64,000 nucleotides of DNA from Fagopyrum homotropicum. Its lineage: Eukaryota; Streptophyta; Magnoliopsida; Caryophyllales; Polygonaceae. Positions 43,060 to 54,739 of this stretch are shown piece after piece. A model generated the notes under the pieces. That model did no database searches, was not told the DNA's origin, and worked only from the letters and a program-made list of their open reading frames with translations. The DNA lies in contig BSWB01000002.1 in assembly GCA_033239125.1 (NCBI GenBank), positions 52,735,001-52,799,000 on the forward strand. Reading direction: 5' to 3'. Numbering within the stretch: position 1 is the first letter of the stretch; every line of letters starts with the position of its first letter. A program made the position numbers and the translations under genes.

Positions 43060-43330
43060 ATCTCAAATTCTCTTCTATTATTAGGAACATGAAAGCAATC
43101 TTCGGTACCCTTTTGAATGGGAATTCAGTTACGTTTGGGACCATTGAAGCTCCCCACACAAGCTCTTCGTCGCTAATCCGGTGTCCGATCCTCGTCACAT
43201 CTACGACTACAGGGGTGGAGACGCCGACAGGGTGGCGAGCTGGAGGGAGGAATCGTAAAGGAGGAGGAAGCCGAAGAAGATCCCGATGGACCATTTCCAG
43301 ATCTAGATCTCTCAAGGTTTGACCGAGTTA
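43060..43330. other. Unassigned GC-rich, possibly captured exon in the Pack-MULE
   Basis: GC content and open frames on both strands (minus 43058-43315; plus 43087-43322) contrast with AT-rich flanks, as for captured coding DNA. A third reading, plus strand from about 43175, gives HIYDYRGGDADRVASW followed by an acidic stretch. I do not recognise the protein. Confidence 0.4.
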
Positions 43331-43449
43331 TCAACCACGTGACTCGGAAGGCGAACCATTGCTAGGAACAGAGTTGAAAGAGGTAAAGCTTAGCATGCTT
43401 CTTTTGGTGGTGTCTAGATTCTATAGACTCTTTCGGTTCAATGCTTGAC

Positions 43450-43922
43450 ATCTTCAGGAAGCAACGGTGGTGGAGCTGCTGGAGACGGAGGTGGCAGTAG
43501 TGGAGTGTCAAGAGCATTGGTTAAAGAGAGGTTCGGCTGTTTTGTAGCTTTTCTCTAGCTTCTAAAGTTCTTTGTAGGCACTTTATGGTTCAACTAATAG
43601 ATATGTTCATTATGGACAGGTTAAGATCGTTTAACATGCAGTTTGAAGAGCTTCACCAACGACAATGTCAGTGGACAGTTCCGGATACTGAGCTACGAGA
43701 ATAACTAAGACTAGCAGTTCTCGAAGTGTTGCTACTTGCCTAACACTCATTCATCAAGTGCTTTGGGTACTTTATTTTTACCTACGCATTATACTACCTT
43801 AAGGCATCGTTTCATGCATCATACAATTTAATACTTGTGTTGACAGATCTCTAGTTGAGAGTGGAAAGAATACCATGAAATACATCAGATACACGCCGGA
43901 GGATCTTGAGCATAAGCTAGGG
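43450..43922 (+). pseudogene. EXO70A1: EXO70A1-like exocyst subunit fragment (captured)
   Basis: Three exon pieces can be read: about 43456-43530 (GGGSSGVSRALVKERF), 43620-43766 (MQFEELHQRQCQWTVPDTEL, then LRLAVLEVLLL, ending FIKCFG) and 43847-43922 (SLVESGKNTMKYIRYTPEDL). The intron 43767-43846 keeps GT and AG borders. These are near-consensus segments of the plant EXO70A clade, the exocyst subunit that tethers secretory vesicles at the plasma membrane. Two nonsense changes (for example after TELRE) and missing ends make it a non-functional fragment, not a gene. Retained introns show capture from DNA, not from mRNA. Confidence 0.82.
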
Positions 43923-44231
43923 TGAAGGGTGATTGGAGAAAATTAAGGGTTTCGAATAAGCTTTCTAGTATGATACCTTGGAGCAATTTTGTTTTTGCAG
44001 CAAGTCCCGCGAGTTGGAAGTATGAATCTTGTCTAGTAGTAGTAATTGTGACAAAAAAGTATGAATCTTGTAGCTTTACGATTCTAACAGCTTTGTCAAA
44101 GTGGAGAAGCTTCAAGTTGGTTAGATTTAGAATTTTACTAAGTAGAGCAGAGTTGTGTAGATATCAATCATCGTTAAATTCCGGTATGTAAATTATAAAA
44201 AAAAAAAAGGACAAAAAGAAAGCAAAAAAAA

Positions 44232-44269
44232 TTCTGGTATGAGTTTTAGGTATTAAACTCATACCAGAA
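44232..44269. repeat. Perfect 15-bp inverted repeat in Pack-MULE
   Basis: TTCTGGTATGAGTTT (44232-44246) and AAACTCATACCAGAA (44255-44269), 8-nt loop. Related half copies at 44260-44345. Transcribed, it would fold into a short hairpin. Confidence 0.8.
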
Positions 44270-44590
44270 ACTCATATCAGAAATTATACAAAATAAAAAA
44301 GGCAAAAAAAAAAATTCTGGAATGAAAAAATTCTGGTATGTTCTTTCCAGAAAATTAAAAAAGAAAAAAATAATAAAAAAAGGCAAAAAATAATAAAATA
44401 AATAAATAAAAAATTCAGTAATTAAGAATTAAAACTTACACTTACATAATAGTAACAAACATCTATTATTTTTTTTTATTAAAATAGAGGGGTTAATAAT
44501 TTTTTACCTACCATTAAATGAAAGTGGTAAAAAATTATGGGGTACACTTATTAAACACAACTAAAAAAGGCCAAGTAGGCAAGATCTTTC

Positions 44591-44599
44591 AACTTTTAA
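44591..44599. repeat. 9-bp target-site duplication of the Pack-MULE, right copy
   Basis: AACTTTTAA, identical to 42856-42864. Confidence 0.9.
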
Positions 44600-46070
44600 T
44601 CGCCCTAATTACTACTAGTCCAATAAAATGACAATATTTTTGATAGAATCCAACTGTAATGCCTTCAAGACTCGGCAATTTCTCACACCTTGTGTCAAAA
44701 ACTGTTTTTTTTGTTTCTTTCATAGAGAAAGGTTTAATTAGTTCGTTGGTCTCATTCTCATTTATTTTTTGTTGTATTACTTCTAGTTATATTTGTAGGT
44801 TGTGGGTGTTTATTATCGAAGATTTAAAACGAAAATGATAATCATTTAGAAATTAATAGTTAATGTCGTCTTCTTATAAAAGAATCTCTCCATTAGTTTT
44901 GGTAATTGTGGCAATGTTATTTCTATTCCTTCGCCGGTAGCTTTTCTATGGTGAAAATTTGTATTTTTATCACCTAGTCTTAAAATATTGGTTTTAACTT
45001 GTTGCACCCAATATTTGTGTTGGTAGTATAGGAGGCATTCCCATTTTTTGATAAGGCTATTAATCTTATCATTTTGGAGCTGGTTAAAGCTTTGGAATGT
45101 ATGTTTTTGTACGTAGAGTATCAATTTCTTTATCATTTGATTTTAGTTATTTGTTTATGTTTACAAATTTATCACGACTCCATTGTTTTAACTTTTGTTT
45201 AAGGAGGTTTGTTTTTTTAACCAAGTTGAACATATGTGTACTCAGGTATTGGGTTTTTCATGTTTGTTTTATAAGATTTTGCCGTTGTAACCACATAGAT
45301 TCAAATTTGAAAGGTTTGTTCTTTGGTTTATTAGATATGTTTTCTATTTTCGCGGAGATCATAGAATGATCGAAGGATGTAATGTGTGATTTCTTGTATG
45401 TAGTTGTGGATATCTTGGATGATTGGAAAGGAAGTCATAATTTTATCGAGTGTTTAGTACGTGTTATCGTTACCTTCTTTTTTTTTTCCTTTTTCAAGTA
45501 AATTCATTTCTGTAAGTAGGAGGTAAGTGAGATTACAATGTTGGGCAAAAGAATGAAGTCTATCTAGTTTATTATTTGGGATCGGAGCTCCCCTTTTCTT
45601 ATCCATGTGTGATATTAGTTCATTATAATCTCCAATTACTAAGATCAATTTATTTATTGAGGTTACTTCATTTGTCAGTTGGAGCCATAATTCATTTTTG
45701 TTTGGTTCATTTGGTTGAGCGTAGATGAAGAAAATGTTTATTTCAAAGGTTGTGAGGTATGTGTATTCGATAATCAAATATCTCTTGTTTGCTTTTATTA
45801 TCTTGACCTTTTCACCTTTCAATTGGTATTCTTTCCAAAGTAAACACATTCCTCTCGAGAAGCCTATGGTCGGGATGAAAAATACATTATCAAAACCTGC
45901 ATTTTTCCGTTGAAATCCATCAGGTTGTATACTTGATTTTTTTTTCTGCTAACACAATTATTTGGATGTGTTCATTTTTGCAAGTTAGGTTTATATCCGT
46001 CAAGAAGTTTTTTTTCTGGATAACCCTATAATTTCAAAAGACGATAGTAAAAATATATTTGGTGGTAGAG
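44600..46070 (-). pseudogene. LINE ORF2, endonuclease and linker region
   Basis: Continuation of the LINE right of the Pack-MULE. From right to left: an AP-endonuclease-like start (IQIIVLAEKKS, about 45950), RGMCLLWKEYQ (45850), IFFIYAQPN and LVIGDYNELISHMDKKRGAPI (45730-45580), then toward RT YWVQQVKTNILRLGDKNTNFHHRKA (about 45030-44930). These are the standard landmarks of L1 ORF2. Frameshifts and stops throughout. Confidence 0.82.
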
Positions 46071-47059
46071 GCCCAAATTTCAGGCTTCTAAGAGCCTAGA
46101 TCTTCCATATGCATCATATAAAAGGTAAATAAAGCATGTATACAAGGGTTTCTCGAGATATATTGGAAGGTTTCCTCCTTTCTATTTTAGTGTTTACAAT
46201 ATGTCTGTAATTACTTGAAAAATCAATCAAGATAATTCTATAGTACACTGAAATATGATAGGGTACTAGGTCATGTCTTAAAGTATTATAACATCCATAT
46301 TTGTCTACACCAAAGGATTTGGAATTGGTTCTAGTTTTATTTATAGATTTATGCACAAGAAATTGAGTAATTACATCTTGTAGTTTATAGAATACAATTT
46401 TTTTCACATGTACACAATAGATCCACAAAAAGGTGGTCCAAAACCGCATACTAGTACAATGCGTAGTCTTAGTAGGGGGATCACAAAGGTTATAAATTAC
46501 ACAAGTAACTCTAGTCAAAATAGTAATCAATGACAAAAGTTTGAAAATCAAGAAAGGTTCAAATTATGTCTGAAGAGTTATTCTCATTAGGTTCAGGCAA
46601 TTTCATTGCCATTCTATTTTTCATTGTTTTTTCAACCAAGTCGTGGCAGTTGTTCTCATTTGTCATCCGGGTTTTACAAATAGTTTTCCTCTTGGTTATA
46701 GAAATTGGAGAGAAGCAGGTTCCATCTCTGAACTTACAATCACCTAGCAAGCAACCCATGAGAGAAGATTGTTTTGTTTTCTAAAATCATTCTTTAACTT
46801 TATCTAGGCTTGATTGATACTTAACGAGTTTAGTTTGTTCAAAGATGTTACATTCATTGGAGTTAGTGATATTATTCTCCCTTCAAATCTTTTTTATTTC
46901 AAATTACCTTTTCTTAAGTTAGACCTTTTAAGTGTATTACATTGTACTCCTTATTTATTTGTGCGTTTTAACCCTTTGTTTTGGGATATTTTTTTGTTTT
47001 TCTTATATATTATTTTCAATTGTCCATTTTTTTCAATTGTATATTTTTCACTTGGTTTC
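46071..47059 (-). pseudogene. LINE-derived sequence with a scrap of ORF1 start
   Basis: 46559-46759 encodes MGCLLGD…, matching the beginning of the ORF1 copies at 49009-49200 and 51307-51528; the adjoining 46760-46870 matches 51530-51620. The remaining part (46090-46550) is AT-rich with a 145-codon frame (46114-46551) of no recognised family. Confidence 0.55.
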
Positions 47060-49390
47060 TTATAGAAGTTCGATGTAACCTAGAGTTAGTAGTGTGGTAT
47101 TGATCACAATAATACTAAGATCAAAAGGCCATATAGAAAGACACAATGTGATAAGAGTCTTACCTTTAGAAGAAAGACTAGAAAAGTGAAAAGAAAGGTT
47201 CAATTTAAATTCAGTACTGACAGTTCCGTTTAACATATGGCTCACCAAGGAAGCCAAATTGAAAGTAAACAGATGATCATCAAACATGTAAAAAACATCA
47301 AACAGTTAGTAACATATCTTATCTTTTTATTTCTATAAGCAATACTATAAGTTGAATAGTGCAGGGGTTAAAAAGATAGGTAGAAAAACCAGTAGAGACA
47401 AGATTCAAATTCTTAGGATTAGGATAGAAAGAACAACAACAATCCAAAACATATTCTTTGATTTTGAAAATTGGGAGAATAAGCTCCCTAGTACAATCAG
47501 AGGGGATATAATATGGTTTGGATTTTAAGCAAAGAAAGATATGAAGATTCAACATAAAGCAGAAACAACTCAAGGAGTTTTCCACAGATTTTAGAACATA
47601 AGTAACATTCTTCTAGACGAAAATAGCAACAAAAGATAATTGATATTTGAAAGGTTTGTTAATTACATGAGACTAGTTAAACTTTTGTTTCTTGATTCCC
47701 TTCAGCATGGGTGAAGCTAGTCTTCAAAGCCCCCTGCCACTTCCCAATGCTTGAGTCGATCTTAGCCGAGTATGGGTTAACCATCATGGAATAAGCATGT
47801 CCACGGGTCGGACCCGTCGGGTCAACGGGTCCGGAAAGGGTGACCCGGACCTGCCTAATAGGCCAACCCGCCAGGTCACGGGTTGGCACTATTTTTTCAA
47901 ATACGAATTTTTTTAAAAAAAAAGAAAAGGGCGGGTCGACCTGCCAACGGGTTTGCCCAACGGCTAAAATAGCCGTTGGGTTCAAATTTTTTTTTTTTAA
48001 ATTGACCGTTGGTGTGTCGACTCGTCGGGTCACGGGTAAGGATCACCTCGACCGTTACCCTTACCCGTACCCGTGACCCGCGGACATGCTTACCATGGAA
48101 TCCACCATCTTGTTAATGGTACTATTTGTTCGAGTTGAATGGAAGGAGTTGTTTGAGCCAACTGCTTTTGGCTCATCTGGGATATTACCATCTTTAAACG
48201 ATAAAGTTGTATAGTCTTCAATAGTCATACCCTTTCCAAGAGCATCAAGATTCTTCTCCACCTTAATAATATCCTCCACCTCAATGAAATTGTCCTTGAC
48301 TTCTTCATTCTTTGGCTTAGTATCATCATTCTCAAGCATTTGGACAATAACGGGGCTTAGAATTTCATCTTTGTTTTCAATGTTTGCATCATAAGAGGGG
48401 TAACCCTCATATTGATCATCATCGGGTTTGCCTGGTTTGGTCTTGGCCTCAGTGCCCAAAATTGGGTATCCTTAGGCAAAACCTCACCTTTATTTTTCTC
48501 AGATGGTTCCTTGGTATCAACATCCTTACTAGTCTTCTAGTGTTGTGTGCTTTTGTTGGAGCTCGGATAAGAATCTTCATCTCTAAAGCCATATTTTTCA
48601 AAGATGTATAGTCGAGAGCTATAATGATTATCCAATTGCTTCTATTTTTTCATATCATTTCTACCCACATTTTGTCATTCATGTTAATTATTAGTATTGT
48701 TAGCTTTGTTGGGTCCATATGAATGAGATTTAGAGTAGCTAAACATTTTGGTTCTAATGCCTCTAATGGGAAAATTTTTATATAAATGGTTTATGTGAGT
48801 ACAAAAAGCACATCCACTAGAGAAATTTTCGTACCAGATAAGGAAATGCTTAAGGTTTCCTTCTTTATCTGGTATAGGGACCTTCTTAACTTCTTTTCAA
48901 CAACATAAGAATTGATGTAAATTAATTCTAGTGAAGAAAACTCCTCTACCTTTTTTCTAAAAAAAGAGTCAAGTTTGATCAAATTTCCCACCTCATTCTT
49001 TTCAATTATTAATCTAGTAGCTTCTCTATTGACATACTCGGGAAAGAGTTGGGGAATTCTGATCCATAAGTCAGCAGTGGTATTAATTTCCATGAAAGTA
49101 TTGAAATTGAGTTTCCAAGGCTTGGGAATGACAAGTTGACGAAATATGTGGTAATGTCTAGCTTAGACATGTCCATAGGCTCACCTAGCAAGCAACCCAT
49201 GAAGTAAGTTTTTTTGTGTCTCCATAATATATCGGATATGAATGAATTTGGGGAGAAAAGAAAGCTAATCTTTGGTGAAAACGCAAATCTGGGAGAGGCC
49301 CAAAAAGAAAGCTAACCTTTGGTGAAAATTAATGAGATGATTTTGGGGATATTGAGGTTAGCTTAGACATGTCCATAGGCTCACCTAGCA
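47060..49390 (-). pseudogene. LINE 5' part, copy 1 (ORF1 with zinc knuckle, spacer)
   Basis: Minus strand. ORF1 runs from about 49200 to 47680: N-terminal domain (MGCLLGEPMDMSK…, LFPEYVNREATRLII) like the DUF4283-type region of plant L1 ORF1, a CCHC-like knuckle (CAFCTHINH, about 48795), and an acidic tail with IEVEDIIKVEKNLDALGKGM (48061-48459). The spacer 47084-47680 toward ORF2 is about 95% identical to 49590-50200. Interrupted by a MITE at 47792-48092. Broken by stops. Confidence 0.7.
47792..48092. mobile_element. hAT-like MITE (301 bp)
   Basis: Terminal inverted repeats TAAGCATGTCCACGGGTC (left) and TAAGCATGTCCGCGGGTC (right end, reverse complement). The flanks CATGGAA (47785-47791, 48094-48100) suggest an 8-bp duplication with one mismatch. 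The paralogous LINE copy at about 50297-50306 is the empty site. The interior is rich in GGGTC/GACCC words and has no transposase. Confidence 0.85.
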
Positions 49391-51840
49391 AGAAACGGTG
49401 AAAGTACTTTGAGTTTGTGTCAATATTTTTAGAATTTTATTCTTTGTTCTTTGTTTCCAATACCTTTGGTGAAAATTAATGAGATGATTTTGTTTAATAA
49501 GAAGATTTCTTTGAAGAATTTCAATTCTTTGGTTCATGTTAGGCGGTGGTAAGACTTGAATATCCAGGAGTTGAGATTCCACTTCTTTGAGTTAGTAGTG
49601 TGATATTGATCACAATAATACTAAGATCAAAAGGCCATATAGAAAGACACAATGTGATAAGAGTCTTACCTTTAGAAGAAAGACTAGAAAAGTGAAAAGA
49701 AAGGTTCAATTTAAATTCAATATTGACAGTTCCGTTTAACATATGGCTCACCAAGGAAGCCAAATTGAAAGTAAACAGATGATCATCAAACATGTAAAAA
49801 GCATCATATAGTTTAGTAACATATCTTATCTTTTTATTTCTATAAGCAATACTATAAGTTGAATAGTGCGGGGGTAAAAAAAAGTTAGGTAGAAAAACCA
49901 ATAGAGACATGATTCAAATTCTTAAGATTAGGATAGAAAGAACAACAACAATCCAAACATATTCTTTGATCTTGAAAATTGGGAGAACAAGCTCCCTAGT
50001 ACAATTAGAGGGGGTATACTATGGTTTGGATTTTTGCAAAGAAAGATATGAGGATTCAACATAAAGCAGAAACAACTCAAGGAGTTTTTCACATATTTTA
50101 TAACATAAGTAACATTCTTCTAGATGAAAATAACAACAAAAGATTAAGTTGATAGTTGAAAGGTTTGTTAACCACATGAGACTAGTTAAATTTTTGTTTC
50201 TTGATTCCCTTCAGCATGGATGAAGCCGAGTCTTCAAAGCCCCCCCTGCCACTTCCCAATGCTTGAGTCAGACTTAACCGAGTATTGGTTAACCTCCATG
50301 GCATCCACCATCTTGTTAATTGCACTATTTGTTCGAGTTGAATGAAAGGAGTTGTCGGAGCCAACTACTTTTGGCTCATTTGGGATATTACCATCTTTAA
50401 ACGATAAAGTTGTAAAGTCTTCAATAGTTATACCCTTTCCAGGAGCATCAAGATTCTTCTCCACCTTAATAATATCCTCCACCTCAATGAAATTGTCCTC
50501 GATTTCTTCATTCTTTGGCTTAATATTATCATTCTCAAGCATTTGGACAATAACGGGGCTTAAACCCTCATCTTTGTTTTCAATGTTTGCATCATAAGAG
50601 GGGTAACCCTCATATTGATCATCATCGGGTTTGCTTGGTTTGGTCTTGGCCTCGGTGCCTAAAATTGGGTATCCTTAGGCAAAACCTCACCTTTATTTTT
50701 CTCATATGGTTCCTTGGTATCAACATCCTTACTAGTTTTCTAGTGTTTTGTGTTTTTGTTGGAGCTCAGAGAAGAATCTTAATCTCTAAAGACATATTTT
50801 TCAAAGAGGTATAGTCGAGAGCTATAATGATTATCCAATTGCTTCTCTTTTTTCATATCATTTCTACCCACATTTTGTCATTCATGTTCATTATTATTAT
50901 TGTTAGCTTTGTTGGGTCCATAGGAATGAGATTTAGAGTACTAAACATTTTGATTCTAATTCCTTTAATGGGAAAATTTCATATAAATGGTCTTTGTGAT
51001 CACATAAATCACATCCACTAGAGAAATTCTCGTACCAGATAAGGGAGTGCTTAAGGTTTCCTTCTTTATCTAGTATAGGGACCTTCTTAACTCTTTTTTC
51101 AACAACATTAGAATTGATGCAAATTCTAGTGAAGTTAACTCCGGCCTCTACCTTTTACAAAAAAAATAGTCTAGTTTGATAAAATTTACTACCCTATTCT
51201 TTTCAACGATTAATTAATCTAGTAGCTTCTCTATTGACACACTCAACAAGGAGTTGATGAATTTTGATCCAGAAGTCATCAGTGGTATTACTTTCCATGA
51301 AAGTATTTAAACTGAGTTTCCAAGGCTTGAGAATGACAAGTCAACCAAACACACGGTAAGGTCTAGCATCCCAAATAGCTTTTTGGTCAAGGGGTTAAAA
51401 AAACTCACTTTAAACCAGAAGTTAGGTTTAGCAAAAAATTTCTGCTGACCTTTAATATTTTTCCATTCATACAATAGTTTGGTGCTAACCTTAGACATGT
51501 CCATAGACTCACCTAGCAAGTAACCCATGAGCGAGGATTGTTTCTGTTTTCTAAAATCATTCTTAACTTTAGCTAGACTTGACAGATACTCATCGAGTTT
51601 GGTTTGTTAAGAGATGTTATATTCAGTTGTTTCAGCATTGTTGTTATTCGTTTGATGTTGTTCAGTGGACATCTCTTCTTTGTTCATCTTGATTTCGTTA
51701 GTATTAGAACACAACACTTATTTGAAAGAATTTTTTTTTGTGTCTCCATAATATATTGGATAGGAATGAATTTGGGGAGAAAATTTAGTCATAAAAACAT
51801 ATGTTTGCACATTTTGTTTTTATGGGTGCAATTTTGACCG
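49391..51840 (-). pseudogene. LINE 5' part, copy 2 (ORF1, spacer, start of ORF2)
   Basis: A second, head-to-tail LINE copy. ORF1 from about 51530 (MGYLLGESMDMSKVSTKLL) through LFGMLDLTVCLVDLSFSSLG and a knuckle region (CDLCDHKDH, about 51015) to the acidic tail (50234-50542). The spacer runs 50200-49590, then a short ORF2 piece (YWKQRTKNKILKI, 49385-49582), then truncation. The part right of 51530 is probably its 5' untranslated region. Confidence 0.7.
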
Positions 51841-52027
51841 TTAAGAGTGCAAATTTAGGGTTTAGTTATTATAGTGATGAAGTTCTAAGGAAAAAAAATT
51901 CACCTAAAATTGAATATAACTCGACCATTAAATGATAATTCAAATGTTTTTATCGATACATTTGTTTTAATTGTATATGCTTTTTTTTATTTTTCTTAGA
52001 AAATATAGAAGTTTGATGCGAGCCTAG
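51841..52027. other. Unassigned AT-rich gap
   Basis: No gene or repeat identified; AT-rich, ending GCCTAG just before the Helitron-like start. Confidence 0.5.
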
Positions 52028-52204
52028 TCTATTATACATACTAAAACAGAGTACATGATTTGATGACGTGGCGCGCTGTGGAAGCAGCAATCAAATGGAG
52101 CTCCCACAATTTTTTGGCCAATAAATCTTTATTTTTTAAGCCATAAAATCTTTTTTTTTCTTAAATTAACACACTGCTATTCAAAATTATACGTAACTTT
52201 TTTT

Positions 52205-52320
52205 TGTGTGTCATTGTGACCCACTAATTTGTGTGTCATTGTGACCCACTGATTTGTGTGTCATTGTGACCCACTAATTTGTGGGTTATTTGTGACCTAC
52301 TAATTTGTGGACCGTTGAAC
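52205..52320. repeat. 25-bp hairpin minisatellite, block 1
   Basis: About four monomers of the GTGACCCACTRATTTGTG type with GTCATT linkers. Confidence 0.75.
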
Positions 52321-52782
52321 TATTAAATTCGTAATTCTTATTTTATCAATATAATAAATATACATCTATATACTTTACTAAAACAAAAAATACTAATTCT
52401 TGACGTGCCACCTCACGTTTTTTCTCTAATTAAACTTTTTATTAAATCACGAATTAAGCTAATAAATTCTTTTTTTACTAAATCATAATCAGAATCTTTG
52501 ATTATTTTGTAAAATAAAAATTAAGACTCCATATTTTTATCGGATTAAATTTTTTTACTAAATCTCGAATTAAGCCAATAACTTTTTTTTACTAAACCTT
52601 AATTATTTTGTAAAATATGAATTTTGTTATCCCACATCGGTTATCAAAGAAGGATGACACTTTGACAACATGTATAAATAGACCTCAAATGTTTGAAGAT
52701 GATACAAATCATACATTTTCGGACCTTTTGGTGAGAATCAAGTATAATACTTATTATACGGATTAGCATTTGTATTTGGAGT

Positions 52783-53200
52783 GGATTGTTGTGACCTACT
52801 AATTCGTAGGTCCTTTTGATCTAATGATTTTTGGGTCGTTTTGATCTAATGATTTTTGGGTCGATTTGACCTAATGATTTTTGGATCGTTTTGACCTACA
52901 GATTTTTGGATCGTTTTGACCTATAGATTTTTGGGTCGATTTTTGACCTAATAATTTGTGGGTCGTTGTGACCCACTGATTTGTGGGTCGTTGTGACCCA
53001 CTGATTTGTGTGTCATTGTGACCCACTGATTTGTGTGTCATTGTGACCTATTGATTCGTGGGTCGTTGTAACCTACTAATTTGTGGGTCGTTGTGACCTA
53101 CTAATTCATGGGTCGTTGTGACCTACTGATTCGTGGGTCGTTGTGACCTACTGATTTGTGGGTTGTTTGTGACCTACTAATTTGTGGACCGTTGAACTAT
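52783..53200. repeat. 25-bp hairpin minisatellite, block 2
   Basis: Monomers grade from GATTTTTGGGTCGTTTTGACC variants to GACCCACTGATTTGTGGGTC, the latter able to pair over 7 bp. Confidence 0.8.
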
Positions 53201-53664
53201 TAAATTCGTAATTCTTATTTTGTCAATATAATAAATATACATCTATATACTTTACTAAAACAAAAAACACTAATTCTTGACGTGTCACCCCACGTTTTTT
53301 CTCTAATTAAACTTTTTATTAAATCACGAATTAAGCTAATAAATCCTTTTTTTACTAAATCATAATCAGAATCGTTGATTATTTTGTAAAATAAAAATTA
53401 AGACTCCATATTTTTATCGGATTAAAATTTTTTACTAAATCTCGAATTAAGCCAATAACTTTTTTTTACTAAACCTTAATTAGTTTGTAAAATATGAATT
53501 TTGTTATCCCACATCGGTTATCAGAGAAGGATGACACTTTGACAACATGTATAAATAGACCTCAAATGTTTGAAGATTATACAAATCATACATTTTCGGA
53601 CCTTTTGGTTAGAATCAAGTATAATACTTATTATACCGGATTAGCATTTGTATGTGGAGTGGAT

Positions 53665-54265
53665 TGTTGTGACCTACTAATTCGTAGGTCCTTTTGATCT
53701 AATGATTTTTGGGTCGTTTTGTTCTAATGATTTTTGGGTCGTTTTGACCTATAGATTTTTGGATCGTTTTAACCTATAGATTTTTGGGTCGATTTGACCT
53801 AATAATTTGTGGGTCGTTGTGACCCACTGATTTGTGGGTCGTTGTGACCCACTGATTTGTGGGTCGTTGTGACCCACTGATTTGTGGGTCGTTGTGACCC
53901 ACTGATTTGTAGGTCGTTGTGACCCAATACTGTTTGGATCGTTGTGACCCAATATGTTGTGGGTCGTTGTGACCCAATATGTTGTGGGTCGTTATGACTC
54001 ACTGATTTGTGTGTCATTGTGACCCACTGATTTGTGTGTCATTGTGACCCACTGATTTGTGTGTCATTGTGACCTATTGATTCGTGGGTCGTTGTGACCT
54101 ACTAATTTGTGGGTCGTTGTGACCTACTAATTCATGGGTCGTTGTAACCTACTGATTCGTGGGTCGTTGTGACCTAATAATTTATGGGTCATTGTGACCT
54201 ACTAATTTGTGGGTCCTTAAAATCTACTGATTTGTGGTTGTTTGTGACCTACTAATTTATGGACC
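53665..54265. repeat. 25-bp hairpin minisatellite, block 3 (most regular)
   Basis: About 24 monomers. At about 53805-53915 four or more consecutive units are identical: GACCCACTGATTTGTGGGTC plus GTTGT. Each unit is a self-complementary hairpin (GACCCAC / GTGGGTC). Frames such as 53749-53952 on the minus strand are a by-product of this period. Confidence 0.85.
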
Positions 54266-54739
54266 GTTGAACTATTAAATTCGTAATTCTTATTTTATCA
54301 ATATAATAAATATACATCTATATACTTTACTAAAACAAAAAACACTAACTCTTGACGTGTCACCCCACGTTTTTTCGCTAATTAAACTTTTTATTAAATC
54401 ACGAATTAAGCTAACAAATCCTTTTTTTACTAAACCATAATCAGAATCTTTGATTATTTTGTAAAATAAAAATTAAAACTCCATATTTTTATCGGATTAA
54501 AATTTTTTTTACTAAATCTCGAATTAAGCCAATAACTTTTTTTTACTAAACCTTAATTATTTTGTAAAATATGAATTTTGTTATCCCACATCGGTTATCA
54601 GAGAAGAATGACACTTTGACAACATGTATAAATAGACCTCAAATGTTTGAAGATTATACAAATCATACATTTTTGGACCTTTTGGTCAAAATCAAGTATA
54701 ATACTTATTATACCGGATTAGCATTTGTATGTGAAGTGG

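Larger units (their letters stand above)
42865..44590. mobile_element. Pack-MULE (Mutator-like) carrying host gene fragments
   Basis: 1,726 bp between perfect 9-bp duplications, the size made by Mutator-like transposases. The ends are imperfect terminal inverted repeats: left from GGGTTAATTTGG with a GGCTTTTTTTGGG block, right (reverse complement) from GAAAGATCTTG with GGCCTTTTTTTAG, and further shared TACCCC…ATTTTTTACC blocks. No transposase. Inside are an EXO70A1-like fragment (about 43450-43922), a GC-rich piece at 43060-43320 that I cannot assign, and a hairpin at 44232-44269. Confidence 0.82.

Noticed and set aside
43058..43315. 85-codon minus-strand frame in the Pack-MULE as a gene
   Set aside because: Lies in captured DNA, no domain recognised, frames open on both strands because of GC content.
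46114..46551. 145-codon minus-strand frame beside the LINE
   Set aside because: No recognised family, AT-rich, within decayed LINE surroundings; not supported as a gene.
53749..54017. Overlapping minus-strand frames of 67-72 codons with a repeated peptide
   Set aside because: The 25-bp period without stops keeps all frames open; no promoter or homology. It is the minisatellite.
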